Shown in pieces: positions 23,202 to 35,052 of a DNA stretch of 64,000 bases. Position 1 is the first letter of the stretch; every line of letters begins with the position of its first letter. A program made the position numbers and the translations under genes. Below the pieces are notes generated by a model. That model was not told where the DNA came from. It saw nothing but the letters and a program-made list of their open reading frames with translations, and made no database searches. This stretch comes from Isoetes taiwanensis (Eukaryota; Streptophyta; Lycopodiopsida; Isoetales; Isoetaceae), in assembly GCA_021234155.1 (NCBI GenBank), contig JAJEKV010000033.1, forward strand, positions 10,013,641 through 10,077,640. Reading direction: 5' to 3'.

Positions 23202-23652
23202 GGCCCTTTTTCCATGGCACCTTTGTCTTATATTTATCAAGATATCATTGGGCCACTTAAGCATATAAGACACGTTAGTTTTTCCATTGAAACTTTTAAG
23301 ACATGTCTTAAACGGAGGCCGTACAGATCTGGAGTCTTATTTTCTTCCCGGCCAAACCCCCCGCCGTAAAATAAGACAGGCAAACCTATCCAATCACAGC
23401 GTTTCTTTGCCCTAAAATTTAGGGTGTGGTTCTGCTTCAAAATCTAAGGTGAAATTGCAGAAGAAGCAGAATGTGGAAAACCTACTTTATAAGACATGTC
23501 TCATATTCATAGGACATGTCTTATATTTGAGTAATCGAAAACTGATTTTTTAAGACGTGTCTTATATATGACATGGAGCTTACATGGAGCTCAAAATGGT
23601 GTCTTATAAAAATGTGACAGCCATAAAATAAGACTGCTGTGGAAAAAGGGCC
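23202..23652. mobile_element. Tourist-like (PIF/Harbinger) MITE with TAA target duplication
   Basis: The terminal repeats are GGCCCTTTTTCCATGGCA at the left and its near complement TGCTGTGGAAAAAGGGCC at the right. TAA flanks both sides (23199-23201 and 23653-23655). An unoccupied version of the site, GGTTGTAAGATTTTAACATGG, is present at 23756-23776, which confirms the boundaries. Inside, the palindromic word AAGACATGTCTT and variants occur at least four times. There is no transposase, so it would be moved in trans. Confidence 0.9.
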
Positions 23653-24275
23653 TAAGATTTTAACATGGTTATACTCAATGAGCAAAAGATATGTAGCAAC
23701 AGTGTAACTTCTAATAAAGGCGAGCATTAATATGTCGCATATGTTTGAGATATGTGGTTGTAAGATTTTAACATGGTTATACTCAATGAGCAAAAGATAT
23801 GTAGCAACACTACGCCCAACAATGTTTAAGTTTCTATAAATGATAATGGTTTAAAGAGTATCATTTGAATGAACATCGCAATAGGCCCTTCTGATTAAAG
23901 TTTTGAACACATGGACAGAACATATGGACAGTAGCCTTCGCATTGTTGGATTATCATTTATATGTTTTCAAACTTTGCCCAGCAACGCTGGGCACCCTAA
24001 CTAGTCAAAAATAAGCTCTGCAGTGTCACAAAATCATTAATTTAACTACAAATTTGTTCCTATTTATTCCCCAAAATGGTTGTGAAATAGTCCTCCAGGA
24101 ACATTTAATGTACCCTTTTTTTAATAACATTACCCAATATATTACACAAAATACTCTAAAGTTGGCCAACATTTTCCCTAATTTACTGGAATGACTGCAG
24201 AGAAGACTGAACTATATGATTTTATACCGATTGTGACCTTAGCATTAAAAATTTGCACAGAGCAAGTGACGAAGT

Positions 24276-25021
24276 GGTATAAATTTATACCGCATGAGTT
24301 CTACCTCGGTATAAATTTATACTGTGAAAACACAGACATATAAATTTATACCGTCTGAGGGCTAAGTGGTATAAATTTATACCGTTTGTGATCTCGCGGT
24401 ATAAATTTATACCGAGACAGAACTCATGCGGCATAAATTTATACTGTGGAAGGGTTCGATTGGAATTGTTCCACGGTATAAATTTATATTGCATGAGTTC
24501 TTCCTCAGTATAGATTTATACCATGAGACCACTTGTTCGGTATAAATGTATATCATCTGGCCATCAAGAAGAAAAAAATAGCAGACTACATAGAGACAAA
24601 GAAATTCAGAAATGAAAAGGTTCCAGGTTGATTACTTACGTGGCCATATCTGGATACAAAGCCTATAGCTAGTCAGATGAGCAAATAGGTAGCCCCTTCG
24701 ACTCTAAACAACATATGTAGGAAATGGACCAGATCACCAAATAGGAGTAAGTATATAAGGTAGAACATGAGCGCCTTTGACTCCAAACAACGTATGTAAG
24801 AAATGGATTTGTTGCCACCGACCTTAAGTACTGTTATCGCTTATGCCATCGTATAGCAGTTGTCCATAAGGAATCATATATGGTTATCTGGATCTTTCAT
24901 ATAAATTTATACCGCCTAGTATAAATTTATACCGTTCCGCCGTAACTGCTTGTCTGCTTATACTGTTACATATCTGCTTATCTTTCGTATAAATTTATAC
25001 CGTTCGGTATAAGTTTATACC
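24276..25021. repeat. Array of the palindrome GGTATAAATTTATACC
   Basis: About 13 copies, some with one or two changes. Nine lie at about 24276, 24307, 24337, 24368, 24397, 24430, 24474, 24507 and 24538, spaced by roughly 30-33 bases (one gap of 44). Two close pairs lie at about 24899/24918 and 24987/25005. A further copy is at 14024-14039, on the other side of the composite Helitron. Some spacers are themselves inverted copies: GCATGAGTTCT after the first unit and AGAACTCATGC after the fifth. No coding capacity. Confidence 0.9.
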
Positions 25022-25099
25022 GTCTCAACCTTCGTGTTCACAACGGCCGAAGAAAAGCGGGCGTCTGAGCCACCCCTACCTACTTGCAGAGTTCCTCCA

Positions 25100-26056
25100 C
25101 CAATGGCTTTCACTCAGCCTCCGTTCAACATTGCCTGCTCTATGTCTCTCCACCTCAAGTAGTGTTCACTCCGGAAGCTAATGCTAATCCAGATGCTTCT
25201 GATTCTGACATGCAAAGCACTAGCCTGCATATTTTAATGTAAGTGTGTAGTGCATCATGCCCTAATTTGGACGGCTCAGATTTTTCGAATCAAAGGCCGA
25301 GATCTTTCACCTCTAGATTTTTTTTTTCTAGGGTTCTTTTTGTTTCCGCTGCAATTTTTTCTCTTCCTCTGTTTTCGGCTTCACCTTCTGCTGTTGCATT
25401 ACGTCCATCTGATCTATTACCAACTGAATCGAGATGAAGCTAAAGAAGCAAAGCGCCAACATGGGAGCTTGCAACGCTGGGCACTATAAAGCAGGGATCT
25501 GATGCTTATAAGGCCTGGATGCTGCGGATTTATGCCTCATAGTGTTTGGCTTGGTCGATGAACCATTGCTCACAGGATTTATGCCTCACAGTTTTTATTC
25601 ACATGCACAGATCTTTTGCTTTTAGATCCACCTTACAGACTGTGTGGGGTTAGAATCAGAGCCGGAGGCAATAAATTTAACTGGTCTGCATATATCTGTG
25701 GCATAATGCAGGACAGAATGAAAGCTATTAAGGAGGGTAAATCATTCGAATGTAAGTACGCTCATTACTTGACTATGATTTTGGAGTATAGCGCACAGTC
25801 ATTTTTAGGGAAAGCAAGCATTTCTTTGAAATCGGAGCGAAAACCGAGCATTTTGGTTCACCCTGTATCTGTAAAACCAGAAGAACGTAGCAGTTTTGAG
25901 ACTATAAAACGAGAACAAAGCAGCTTTGAAAAGGAAAATTTGCTTGTGGAAAACTTTTCTGCTAAACACCCACTGGTAACCATTGCCATCAGTAAAACTT
26001 TTCTAAATATCTTGATGTTACTTTCTTCCTTCTAATAATTTTGATTTTGCACCTCA
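25100..26056 (+). other. Possible upstream exons of the G6PD remnant, uncertain
   Basis: The frame 25616-26035 is open and includes RLCGVRIRAGGNKFNWSAY and VKPEERSSFETIKREQSSFE, with candidate donors GTAAGTAC near 25752 and GTAACC near 25977. Plastid G6PDs start with a poorly conserved transit peptide, so this could be its 5' end, but the phase of the second donor does not fit the next exon. The segment near 25245 (GCCCTAATTTGGACGGCTCAG) resembles sequence just inside the Helitron 5' ends at 14490 and 35096. Confidence 0.3.
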
Positions 26057-26634
26057 GCTCCACACGCTATCCTGGGAGAGAGGACATATGAGCAGGTAGT
26101 GAAGGAGCTTAATAGTTTCACAGAAAAGAAAGTAAGCGATGGTGCGGCTACCGGCGACTAGGATTCAGGTTCCAATGTTAGCATTATTATTGTGGGTGCT
26201 TCTGGTGATCTGGCAAAGAAGAAAATATTTCCAGCGTTATTTGCCCTGTATTATGAAGGCCATTTGCCTCAGGTTGCATTCAGATGATTTTAGAAAATAA
26301 GTTAGATTAGCTGAAATAGTAACTTCTTGCACTTCTTTTTTATTGCCAGCATTTTACTATCTATGGATATGCGCGCAGCAAAATGACAGATGAGGAGCTA
26401 GGATCCATGATCAGTAGTACTTTGACCTGCAGGATTGACAAAAGGTAGCACAATTTTTTGAAACTTTTCTTTAAAATGAAGTAGTGCGTGAATTTGTATT
26501 ATATGCTCAATGCATGTAGGGAGAATTGTGGGGACAATATTGATGAGTTTTTGAAGAGATGTTTCTATCACTCTGGGCAGTATCATTCGGAGGCAAACTC
26601 CATGGATTTGGATTCAAAGTTGAAGGAACATGAG
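26057..26634 (+). pseudogene. Plastid-type glucose-6-phosphate dehydrogenase, exons only (truncated)
   Basis: G6PD oxidises glucose-6-phosphate with NADP+ as the first step of the oxidative pentose phosphate pathway; the plastid form acts in the stroma. Three exons with good splice sites are seen. 26057-26272 carries the dinucleotide-binding motif [17 protein letters not shown]. 26350-26444 carries [12 protein letters not shown] and [10 protein letters not shown]. 26520-26634 carries [12 protein letters not shown] and ends in KLKEHE. Introns are short, and the joined frame is continuous across both. A TAG at 26159-26161 interrupts the first exon six codons before NVSIIIVG. The next conserved exon and all of the catalytic part (RIDHYLGKE region) are absent before 27417. 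It is a fragment, either captured or broken by insertions. Confidence 0.85.
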
Positions 26635-27417
26635 GTGAGATTCAATCAATTATATGGTTGATGACCTTGCAAGTTCATGCCAATGACGTGATGGATATTT
26701 CTGTTAAGTTTTTATGGTATAGAGGGAGGGAAACCATAGCATTTGCTATCTGAGGTCTTTAAGATCAGAACACCTTCTCCGATGTAACCACTTCTATGGT
26801 CTATCAACATGGTTATCCTAAAATTCCACGTTTGATGTCTTGCAAGCCTGTGAGAGATTGTATTTTCTCCTAAGATTGAACCTAAGGCAAAACGCAATAT
26901 TATAGAGTCTCGGAAATTATTTTCTCAACAGATAGTTTATAATGGGAATAGTATGCATGAGAGTAGGCATAATGGACCTGATTACCAGTTGTCCTAAATT
27001 GAACCTTAAACTGATGCACTTTATTCAACATTCAATTGTGTGCATTCACTCATATCCCTTCTTCTTTGCGGGATATGATTAGGCCGTTAATGCTGCAATT
27101 GTTCATGCAGGGACATGTAAGGTCAGCATCACCTACAAAGATGGAGAAGTTTCTATATGAAAGTTTCAGAAAATTGTTCATGCATTCTTTTCCCCTTCGG
27201 CTATGGCAGAGGCTATGGATCTGCATGCAAGTTTTCTGGTGCTTCAGATTACGCACAAGGGGCCTCAGAAAAGAATACATACCTACAAAGGATGGAGAAA
27301 ACTTTTCTTGATGGGCAACATTACTTATGGTAAGCATGACAAGGTAATGCCCAAGCATGGTAGCTTATGTACAGCTCATGAATCGTTTGCTCTAATCCTT
27401 TAGTAAATACATGTGGA
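26635..27417 (+). other. Intron-like sequence with one exon-like block, unrecognised
   Basis: No G6PD exon follows. At about 27200-27330 one frame reads GYGRGYGSACKFSGASDYAQ and then KNTYLQRMEKTFLDGQHYLW, which looks like coding DNA but matches nothing I recognise. Two related words (ACCTACAAAGATGGAGAA at 27131 and ACCTACAAAGGATGGAGAA at 27282) suggest internal duplication. Confidence 0.3.
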
Positions 27418-30400
27418 CTAGAAACGTGTGCCCGGCGATGCCGGGCATTAGTTGTGGACGTCTAGAATGGGTGGCTAATATAGTTTGTAGGTGCAATAAG
27501 AATGTATAATAAATATAATTGTTTTTGTAGATGTATTGGCATGCCAAGTGTGAAGGTTCAGTGTTTAGGCATTAGCCATGAGGGCACAAAAATGGGTAGG
27601 AAAAAGAAAAAACATAATATGGAATATAATGGGCGAATGTAGTGGAGACCAGATAGTTTAGGGCATTGATTTAGGCATTTGCGGATGTATTTTTGCGTAT
27701 CATGTACTTTTTGCATTAAATTTCTTGCATTTCATGCAGGTAACATGAAGATTTTTAAGCTTAAGATCTTGGGTCAATAATACAATACACGGCCTCAAAC
27801 ATTGTGTATCAACGTAAAGGTATTTAGAACATCAAAATTAGCATTTACATGTGAATGTCGGTTAAATGTGAAACATGTAATTTTTAAAGTTATATAGAAA
27901 ACATGTGCCACTTTGAAAATGTATCACAATTATCTCCAACGTTGAGAAGGAAGAGGGATGTCCCTTAGTAAATCACTTGTATCCTACCATGATCTAAGAA
28001 GCTATATTCATGTGTTATTCATTAGTGGCAATAATAACGTGGTGAGTGTAAAACCTCTAGCCAAGAAGTTTACTTAGAATTTATACATTATTGCACTTGT
28101 ACGACAAAATGCAAGCAATCTAATTAGAATAAGTCCATCGCACGCAAGACCAACCTATACTTCATCAATATTTTATCACATGGCATGCATGTTTGTACTC
28201 AGTCAAGAAACTGTTAGAATCTATATGAGAATATAGAATTTGATTGATTAGTAGTAAAAAATAGTGACTTTGGTTCTTGTTGATTGTATGTGTAACAATT
28301 GCTTGAGTTTGTATCTTTATTTGGAAATGATGAACGTTAACAAAAAATCCACAATAGTGCTATGAGGCTTGAAGTATGAGGTTAGCAAAAAGTGTTATTT
28401 TGCTTTTACAATGTTCGTGCATATGAAGCCAAGTTTACTTCATTGTGCTAGCAAGAGCATTTGAAAAGTAAATAGTGCAAATACTCATGTGAACCTAGCA
28501 ATCCTAACATGTAATACAACTTAGTAATTCAACAAATATTAAATACATGTATTTACAATATAATCCAAAAAATAATTTGCCACCTTGATTTCACAAATAT
28601 CACTACCATTATTGCTCACTAAACATCCTGATTAGATCACTCAAATATTATGTTGGCCACGGGAGCAAAACAACATTGTATTCGTATTTCGCATGCCAAA
28701 GATTACTATATGATAATCATGCTTGCTTTCAAAACGCCCTTATAGAACCTTATAGAACCTTGATAGGTACTTCATTGCTCTACATATTTTGATGCCATAT
28801 GCGATGACTGATTTTGTTATGTGTTTCTCTAAGGCTTCAATCTCTTCTGCATATGTTATTAAGAAAAAAGAAACAAATTATACCAAATGCTAGATCTTAA
28901 CTGCATAATGCTGTTGCAACCTGCATGTATAGCTAGGATAGAATTACATTTAAAAATAGCATCCAGAGGACATCATTCAAAGTATGTCCAAATGATCGGC
29001 AGGATTAGGATTTGTGGCTTTCAAAGTACAGGGGTAAAATATCTGATAAACAACATATTTTGAAAAAAGAAATTAACAAACTCTGGGCAACGAATGTGTT
29101 GTAACAGCGCCAGCCCAACTATTTATCCCAAGTACTTCATCAGCAGCAAAGAAGCTTGCTATTTCAATGCCCCAGTATCAATTTAATTATGGACCTGCAT
29201 ACAAAGGCATGTTTATTCGCAGTCTACAATAATATTCAGACATGTCTACTGAACTGACATGGATGCTAAACCATAAACATACGCTGTCTATGAACAGAGC
29301 AGCATTTTCATTATTACATTTATGAAGAGACTTCTGCAGAATCCAAAAAAACTCATACTTGAAAATCAGAGATTTGAGCAGCCTACTACATAGATGCATT
29401 AGAATATAATAAACCCACTTACATTAAGTCACTCTAAAGATCTATTGAATGCAGTCTAAAAATGAAACAAAATACGGTTATTCTATGGTGCATTTTGCCA
29501 AACATCTATAGTTCGTTGGATTTGTAGCTTGTTTTGCCTTCACAGCAACGCATTGTTCAATCCCTATTTCTCTGTAGGCTTACATAAAAAGACTTAAAAA
29601 TGACTGAACTACAACATTGCTCAAGGAAATTAGGATGATTCCATTATGTTTGCTGCTGCTGCTATTGTGACTCTACTGGTTGGTAAGCTATTGTTTAGTA
29701 TTATGTAGAATTCACATTGCAAAATGCTATCACATGGTAAGTCTAGCAGTACCTTATAAAATACTTGGCCAAATATTCGGTCCACAAATATTCGCTCCTG
29801 AAGAAAATAGAGTTGTATCTGAGAAAAGTAATAATAAAAGCATGCGCTACCAGGAGACATGGCTTTCTCTCTGTCCTCTGTTTTCACAACAAATTCATTA
29901 TATGGTATAGGATCAACGGTTGCAGCATATCGGTTGCAATGGCTGCCCAACCATCTATCATTATATATGTGATGAAAAATTTGGCCTTCATAGGAACGAT
30001 AATGGAATATCATATTGTCAAGCTGCAATATAATGGAAAGGATTAGAACGCAACACTATGGGCATATGGAAAGCGACAATAAAAAAGGAATTGAACAGAC
30101 AGCATATTGAGCAAGTGCCCGGAGCTGTTGGAAGGCCGCTCCTGCAAGTATGGTTGTGAAAAAAATACTCACAACAATGAAATAGTAATACTTGGCTGCC
30201 GTAACTAATTCCAACTCAGAGAATGAGATATAAATATGTGTCACATATGCTGGGAAAGGCATATGTCTATTGTTACATAGTGCCTTATGAGAGGTGGGTA
30301 AACAACCTTCACCACTCTCATATGTATCAAAGTATGCAGACAATACACACATCATCACTACACATCAAGCATGTAGACAAAACACACATTTACATGCTCA

Positions 30401-31401
30401 TAGAGAAAGCTTTTATTGGAACAGAAGATGGTCAAATACTATAGCATATGTTTTAAAACAAAAGCATAGAGTGCGCCAAAATGTTCAAGCCTCGGCCTAG
30501 ATCTAAAGAAAGAAAGGGAGGAACAGAGCAAAAGAGAGTTACATGTTTTAGAACCTTGAGCAACATTCAGTTTAAAACCATGAAAATTACATAAAAAATA
30601 TGCATATCAACATACCTTTTATGGTTTTTCCATTGAAGGAACTTTGCATGAAGTCAAAGTCATAGGCGGAGATGCGTAACGTATATTCACGAAACCCATT
30701 CCATTAAGAAAGTATAAATTTATAAAGATAACAACCATACGAATTAAGGCAAAGGTTCCTTTCTTGAATATTCCAAATCATAGACTCAAAATTGGAGCAT
30801 ATATAATCAGCCTTGCACAAAAAAAGGTGGTGATGAGCCCTACGTCAAACCTTGTTTGATATCAAAATCTTCAGGATGAGCGGTGCTAATCTTTGAGATA
30901 ATCATTATGTACCTAGTAAATTTGAGGCGTAGTTAACCACCATGGTAAATTTGAGGCGTAGTTAACCACCGACTCAATTCCATAACGAAACTGCATAGCA
31001 AATTATAAGCATAGCAAAAGGATTACAAAATTATTGAAGGTAGGTTAACTCTACGTGTTTCGTGCAAGTGAGTACAGCACACATCCTCAATACTAATGTC
31101 CCAAACCTATGCTAACAAATGGCAACCATAGACAATATGATTGATACACAACTAAGGTAAGATTGGAGAAAGACCAAAACCATAAATCCATTCTAAATAC
31201 ATGGCCCAAACACGCGTGCAATTTAATGTGAAAGGTAAACACTGCAAAAGCTTCTTTGGCTTTTGGATGTTGGTATCTATATGGATGAAGCAGAAGAGCA
31301 AAACACCGAAGCAGAGAATGTCACCTATCATATAAAATATCTGAAGACAACCCAAAAACAAAAACCTAAACTGCACTATTTGAATGCCCAACTATATAAG
31401 A
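27418..31401 (-). mobile_element. Helitron in minus orientation, 5' end tentative
   Basis: On the minus strand the 3' terminus reads hairpin GCCCGGCATCGCCGGGC (27430-27446), eight bases, then CTAG (27418-27421) followed by T. This is a clear Helitron 3' end. The 5' end is less certain: TCTTATATAGTTGGGC on the minus strand, ending at 31401 and preceded by A, resembles the TCTTATATTATAATG ends of the other Helitrons here. No Rep/helicase sequence is seen. Exon-like segments lie on the same strand inside it. Confidence 0.55.
29851..30022 (-). pseudogene. Captured exon-like fragment, unknown gene
   Basis: On the minus strand a TTATATTGCAG acceptor is followed by 172 bases of open frame, reading LDNMIFHYRSYEGQIF and then HCNRYAATVDPIPYNEFVV, and by a GTAGCG donor after SPG. 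The bounded open exon, the strand shared with the host Helitron and the lack of neighbouring exons in frame fit gene capture. A second candidate exon follows an acceptor near 30142 (AFQQLRALAQYAV). I do not recognise the family. Confidence 0.4.
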
Positions 31402-34400
31402 TGCCATAAAAAGCCTCAAGTAGAATTCAGAAAAGCACATAACAAAAGTGCATGCACCAAAATATATCAAACGTTACAATCTACTTACTATAATATAAAT
31501 AAGCCCAAACACGATTAAAAAGGCGTAATAAGATCCGAGAAAATACCCGGAGTTATCACTTTGTATATGAAATGTTAAAAATTTAGATTTGTATATGAAG
31601 TGTTACTCTATCGAAGCTATTACTCTAATCGGATCATCGCTGGAATGTTTGCTATCTTGATATGTGATATATTACACGGATTTATAGAGACAGTTTTGCC
31701 AAAGCATATGTATTAAGCATATGTTCAATATGTGAAAAGAGCGTAACAACGAGACCTATTACAAATTTATAGAGCTGGTTTACGAGCATATGGATTAAGA
31801 GAAATGCATCAAAAGACCACGAGAACATATCAAGAGCACGAAATGCAGCTATAAGCCACGAAAATGTTATAGAGATAAAAGGGCCTGACCTTTTATAAAA
31901 GTTCATCCGTTCTTTTGACACTGTTAACAACAGAAAAGGAAAAGATTGTACCTTAAGCTTGGCTTGCCCAACAACTCGTCTGCAGAACGAAAGCACAATC
32001 GGGACCTCTCAACAGCTTTTTCAAAGCGTGAAAACCCCAAAGTTCTTTTGTGATCTCCTGGCTGCCAAGAGGAAATGGCATCATTGTTGCATTGGCATAA
32101 AATTCATCAAGATTATAATAGCTTCTTTCCGTTGGTAAGAAAATGTAAACTACCACAAAGCATGAAAACCCTCTGTTTCCTTCAACCACTGTTTGCTTGC
32201 TTGGACCATACGCTCTCTCTTTGCTACAAAACATTAGAAAAAAGCACAAAATATAACAAAGCGAACGTCAAATATGAGTATACCGGTTCAATCTACCTCC
32301 TTGGACTAAATCTGAACAAATTTGAAGCGGTCCGCAATCTGCTTTCGAGATCCTTGAAAAATGTAGCCTCTATTCTTTGGACATCACTCCATTGCTAACC
32401 AAACAAAATTGTTCGAAAAACTTAGGCAACCCCACATCTCGGATTAAACTCCATTTCTATAATCATGAAATCCCCATGTAAATGTATATGCGAGAAAAAT
32501 CCGAGATGCGAGAGGCCCGCCATAGGCAAGTCCGTGATGAAAAGCGCGCTTAGCCAAAAATAATTTGAACTACGAAAAATGAGAGGAAGACCAACGATAA
32601 GAGGAAGACAATAAGATAAAAAAAAAAAAAAAAAAAAGGGAAAGGGAACGCCAAGATGCGGCGTTCCATGCGGTCTACCTGAGCACATTCCCCAACACCT
32701 TACCAAAATAAAAAAGAAGATGATTGCAGGTAGGCCGCATATGAAGGAAATACAAATAGATTCAGACATGGAATTTAAGGAACAATAGGTTATATACGTG
32801 TCATCGTTGTCAGAGTACCTGATGTAAATGCGCATCAAAATGTGAGCTTTATTCTGATCATCAAGTAGAAATTCTTTCTTCTAAACAACTGTGTCTCAGA
32901 GGAGATTATTTTCTCAATAAGATAAAGTTTACGTGACTTCTTAAGGAAGACTATTGAAGGCCCGCTTCTGAGATATATCGAAGTTGTTGGTGATTGTTCC
33001 TTGGTAAATTATTGGTATTGTTTAGAATTCCCTTCTTATATCCAGACTTGAAATGGAACTTAGGCTTTGCCGTGCAAGTGCTTAGTTCCAACTTTCCAAT
33101 CCTTACAGGTTGTGAAATGCTCTCATGTAAGTCTATATATTGCTTGTGCTGACATTATGTATGGGGCTTAAAATAGTTCTAAGTAAGGCATCGACTTAGA
33201 TAAACATTTGAGCTCAATTAGATAATTTATCATAACCCATTGCTTCAAAGACGCGTGCATAGCAAAAAGCTCATTTTGCATTTGTAGTTCGGCTCAAATT
33301 TAATTTGTAGGTATCAATGTACCCTAGCCTTCCTTGCAGCCATGGCTTTGCTTATGCAGAATATTGGCATATTTCCACTTTGTTCGGTTAGAAAGTATCC
33401 AAGCACTACAAAGACTTAAAAGTGCGGTTTTGGACAATCGATGGGAGTTGCATGATGAGTACTAATGCAATTGGTGAAGTTAACATGGCATTTGCCATAT
33501 CTATCCAAGTTAGACATTTGATTAATACATAGAGTTTATGGAATAGTCTCGATGCGGGGCTTTTGGGATGAGCTTGCCTATATGATTTTCTGCGATCTTT
33601 GAATGTAGCTTACTCTATGTCGCAGTAAAATCCGACTACATTGGCTACTCACATGTCTTTACAACATATACTTTTTATATCTATAGACTATTATGATGCT
33701 ACTTCCAATGCGAGCATTGAAATGCATTAGACTAGCTTTATCTCGGAACAAAGGTGTGATTCTGGCGATAAAGCTATCATGCTTGCGCCTCGAGACTTTC
33801 AATAACATGATCCCTTTTGCAATTATAGTTGTTCCTGCTTTCTCTTTGCTTCCCGCTTGGATCTTCAAGAAGGTGAAGTTCTTATTCTTATTTTTATGCT
33901 GGCAGATCACCATGGGGTCTGGCCTAGATGCTAACATCTGGAAAAAAAATTGAAAAGGAGGATTGTAGTTCCTTTTGTCATTCTTGGACGATCTTAGTAC
34001 TTAGTTCCTCATAATGTTTTACCCGCCTTTGTTCTTTGGAAGCATAAGCAAGTTATGTAAAAGCCCTTAGTTCAAACTACTCTTGAGATGATTTGGATCA
34101 TTTTACGCATTCGATGCTCATCCTATGCAATAATATTAGACAAAGTGATAATGTCTATTTATCACAATCTTAAAACATGTGTGCACAACAAAGAAGAAAA
34201 CAATAGCAATAGACTCTGTGAGATTGTTTAGGAAAGCATAGTTGATTTAACTTTTAAACTTAAAAGTTTGAACAAGCTAGTAAAGTAAGAAAAAGAGCCA
34301 CAATCTAATCTAGAAAGTTACCAAAATAACCTCTACAACACATGAATAGCTTCTTTCAACTTCTTCAATGCAAGGGGAAATAAGACATGTAAAAAATGCA

Positions 34401-35026
34401 ATATGCATTCTATAGTTCTAACATACAATAAACTTAGACATTTGAAGACATGCACATAGTCTCAACAATCTAAAGTAGAATGAACACAAAATTCCAGTTA
34501 CAAGTTTCCAACTTTAGCCCAATGCTTTGCTAGGCACCGTTGCTATAAGTACATAAAGACACATTACTTATGCTCTTTTTGCCTTAGCATCCATTTGGTC
34601 ATATAGCAAATTTTTGAGTAAGTTTGCATGTGTGGAAAAAGACCTCATCTCAATAAAGACCACGTATTGTTGACAGGTTCCCAACGTTACATGGATCATG
34701 GCAACAAGACTAAAGCTTCCCCTTTCTTCATATGGGCCCAAGCTTCCATAATTATACGTTATAGGCCTGTTGCGCAAGAAAAACCCATTACCCATTAGGC
34801 TATATTCAATAGTAACTTCAAACTACATGTTTGAACCAGTCTTAAATCACAAAAAAAATTCACTAAGTCCACAGAAACGACATGTATTTTTTTGTGATAT
34901 GGTTTTAAAATGTTAAAGACCCGGATATACCCACGGGGCTCCTCAAACACTGGTAGCACATTACTATCCCATTGTTTGTGAACAATCACATAGAATGATC
35001 ACAATAGGTGATCAATCAAATGTAAA
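31402..35026. other. A/T-rich interspersed sequence, no assigned gene
   Basis: At 31965-32130 the minus strand is open in two frames (NLDEFYANATMMPFPLGSQE in one, FSRFEKAVERSRLCFRSADE in another), so an old exon is possible. A 25-base word, beginning TAAATTTGAGGCG, is duplicated in tandem just upstream at 30917-30971. A poly(A) run lies at 32618-32637. I see nothing else to support. Confidence 0.4.
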
Positions 35027-35052
35027 GCCCACCAACGGTGGGCAATTTACTA
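35027..35052 (+). other. Helitron-like 3' terminus, interrupted by the next Helitron
   Basis: The hairpin GCCCACCAACGGTGGGC (35027-35043) followed by AATTTACTA has the shape of a Helitron 3' end. The next Helitron begins immediately after the A. With that Helitron removed, the sequence would read ...AATTTACTATAATG, i.e. a CTAT rather than a canonical CTAG/CTAA end. The 5' end of this older element was not found. Confidence 0.5.

Larger units (their letters stand above)
14451..24004 (+). mobile_element. Composite non-autonomous Helitron
   Basis: The 5' end reads TCTTATATTATAATGTT after an A. The 3' end has the hairpin GCCCAGCAACGCTGGGC (23977-23993), seven bases, then CTAG (24001-24004) before a T. 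These are standard Helitron termini with A|T insertion. No Rep/helicase coding sequence is present, so it would depend on a helper. It holds a second 5' terminus at 15885, captured exons (19254-19669), a hairpin, two foldback elements and a Tourist-like MITE. Whether 14451 or 15885 is the true start is unclear: the segment 14451-15884 may be the remains of a second copy of the same family. Confidence 0.75.

Noticed and set aside
24276-24560. CRISPR-like look: short palindromic repeats at even spacing
   Set aside because: Plant-type context, repeats of only 16 bases with changes, spacers of 14-27 bases that are partly copies of one another, and no cas genes.
26140-26161. The TAG in the first G6PD exon as an intron end (donor GTAAGC at 26131)
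   Set aside because: The implied intron would be about 30 bases, too short for plant splicing.
31480-31510. ACTATAATATAAATAAG as the 5' end of the minus-strand Helitron
   Set aside because: It does not give a TC terminus after A on the minus strand; the candidate at 31401 fits better.
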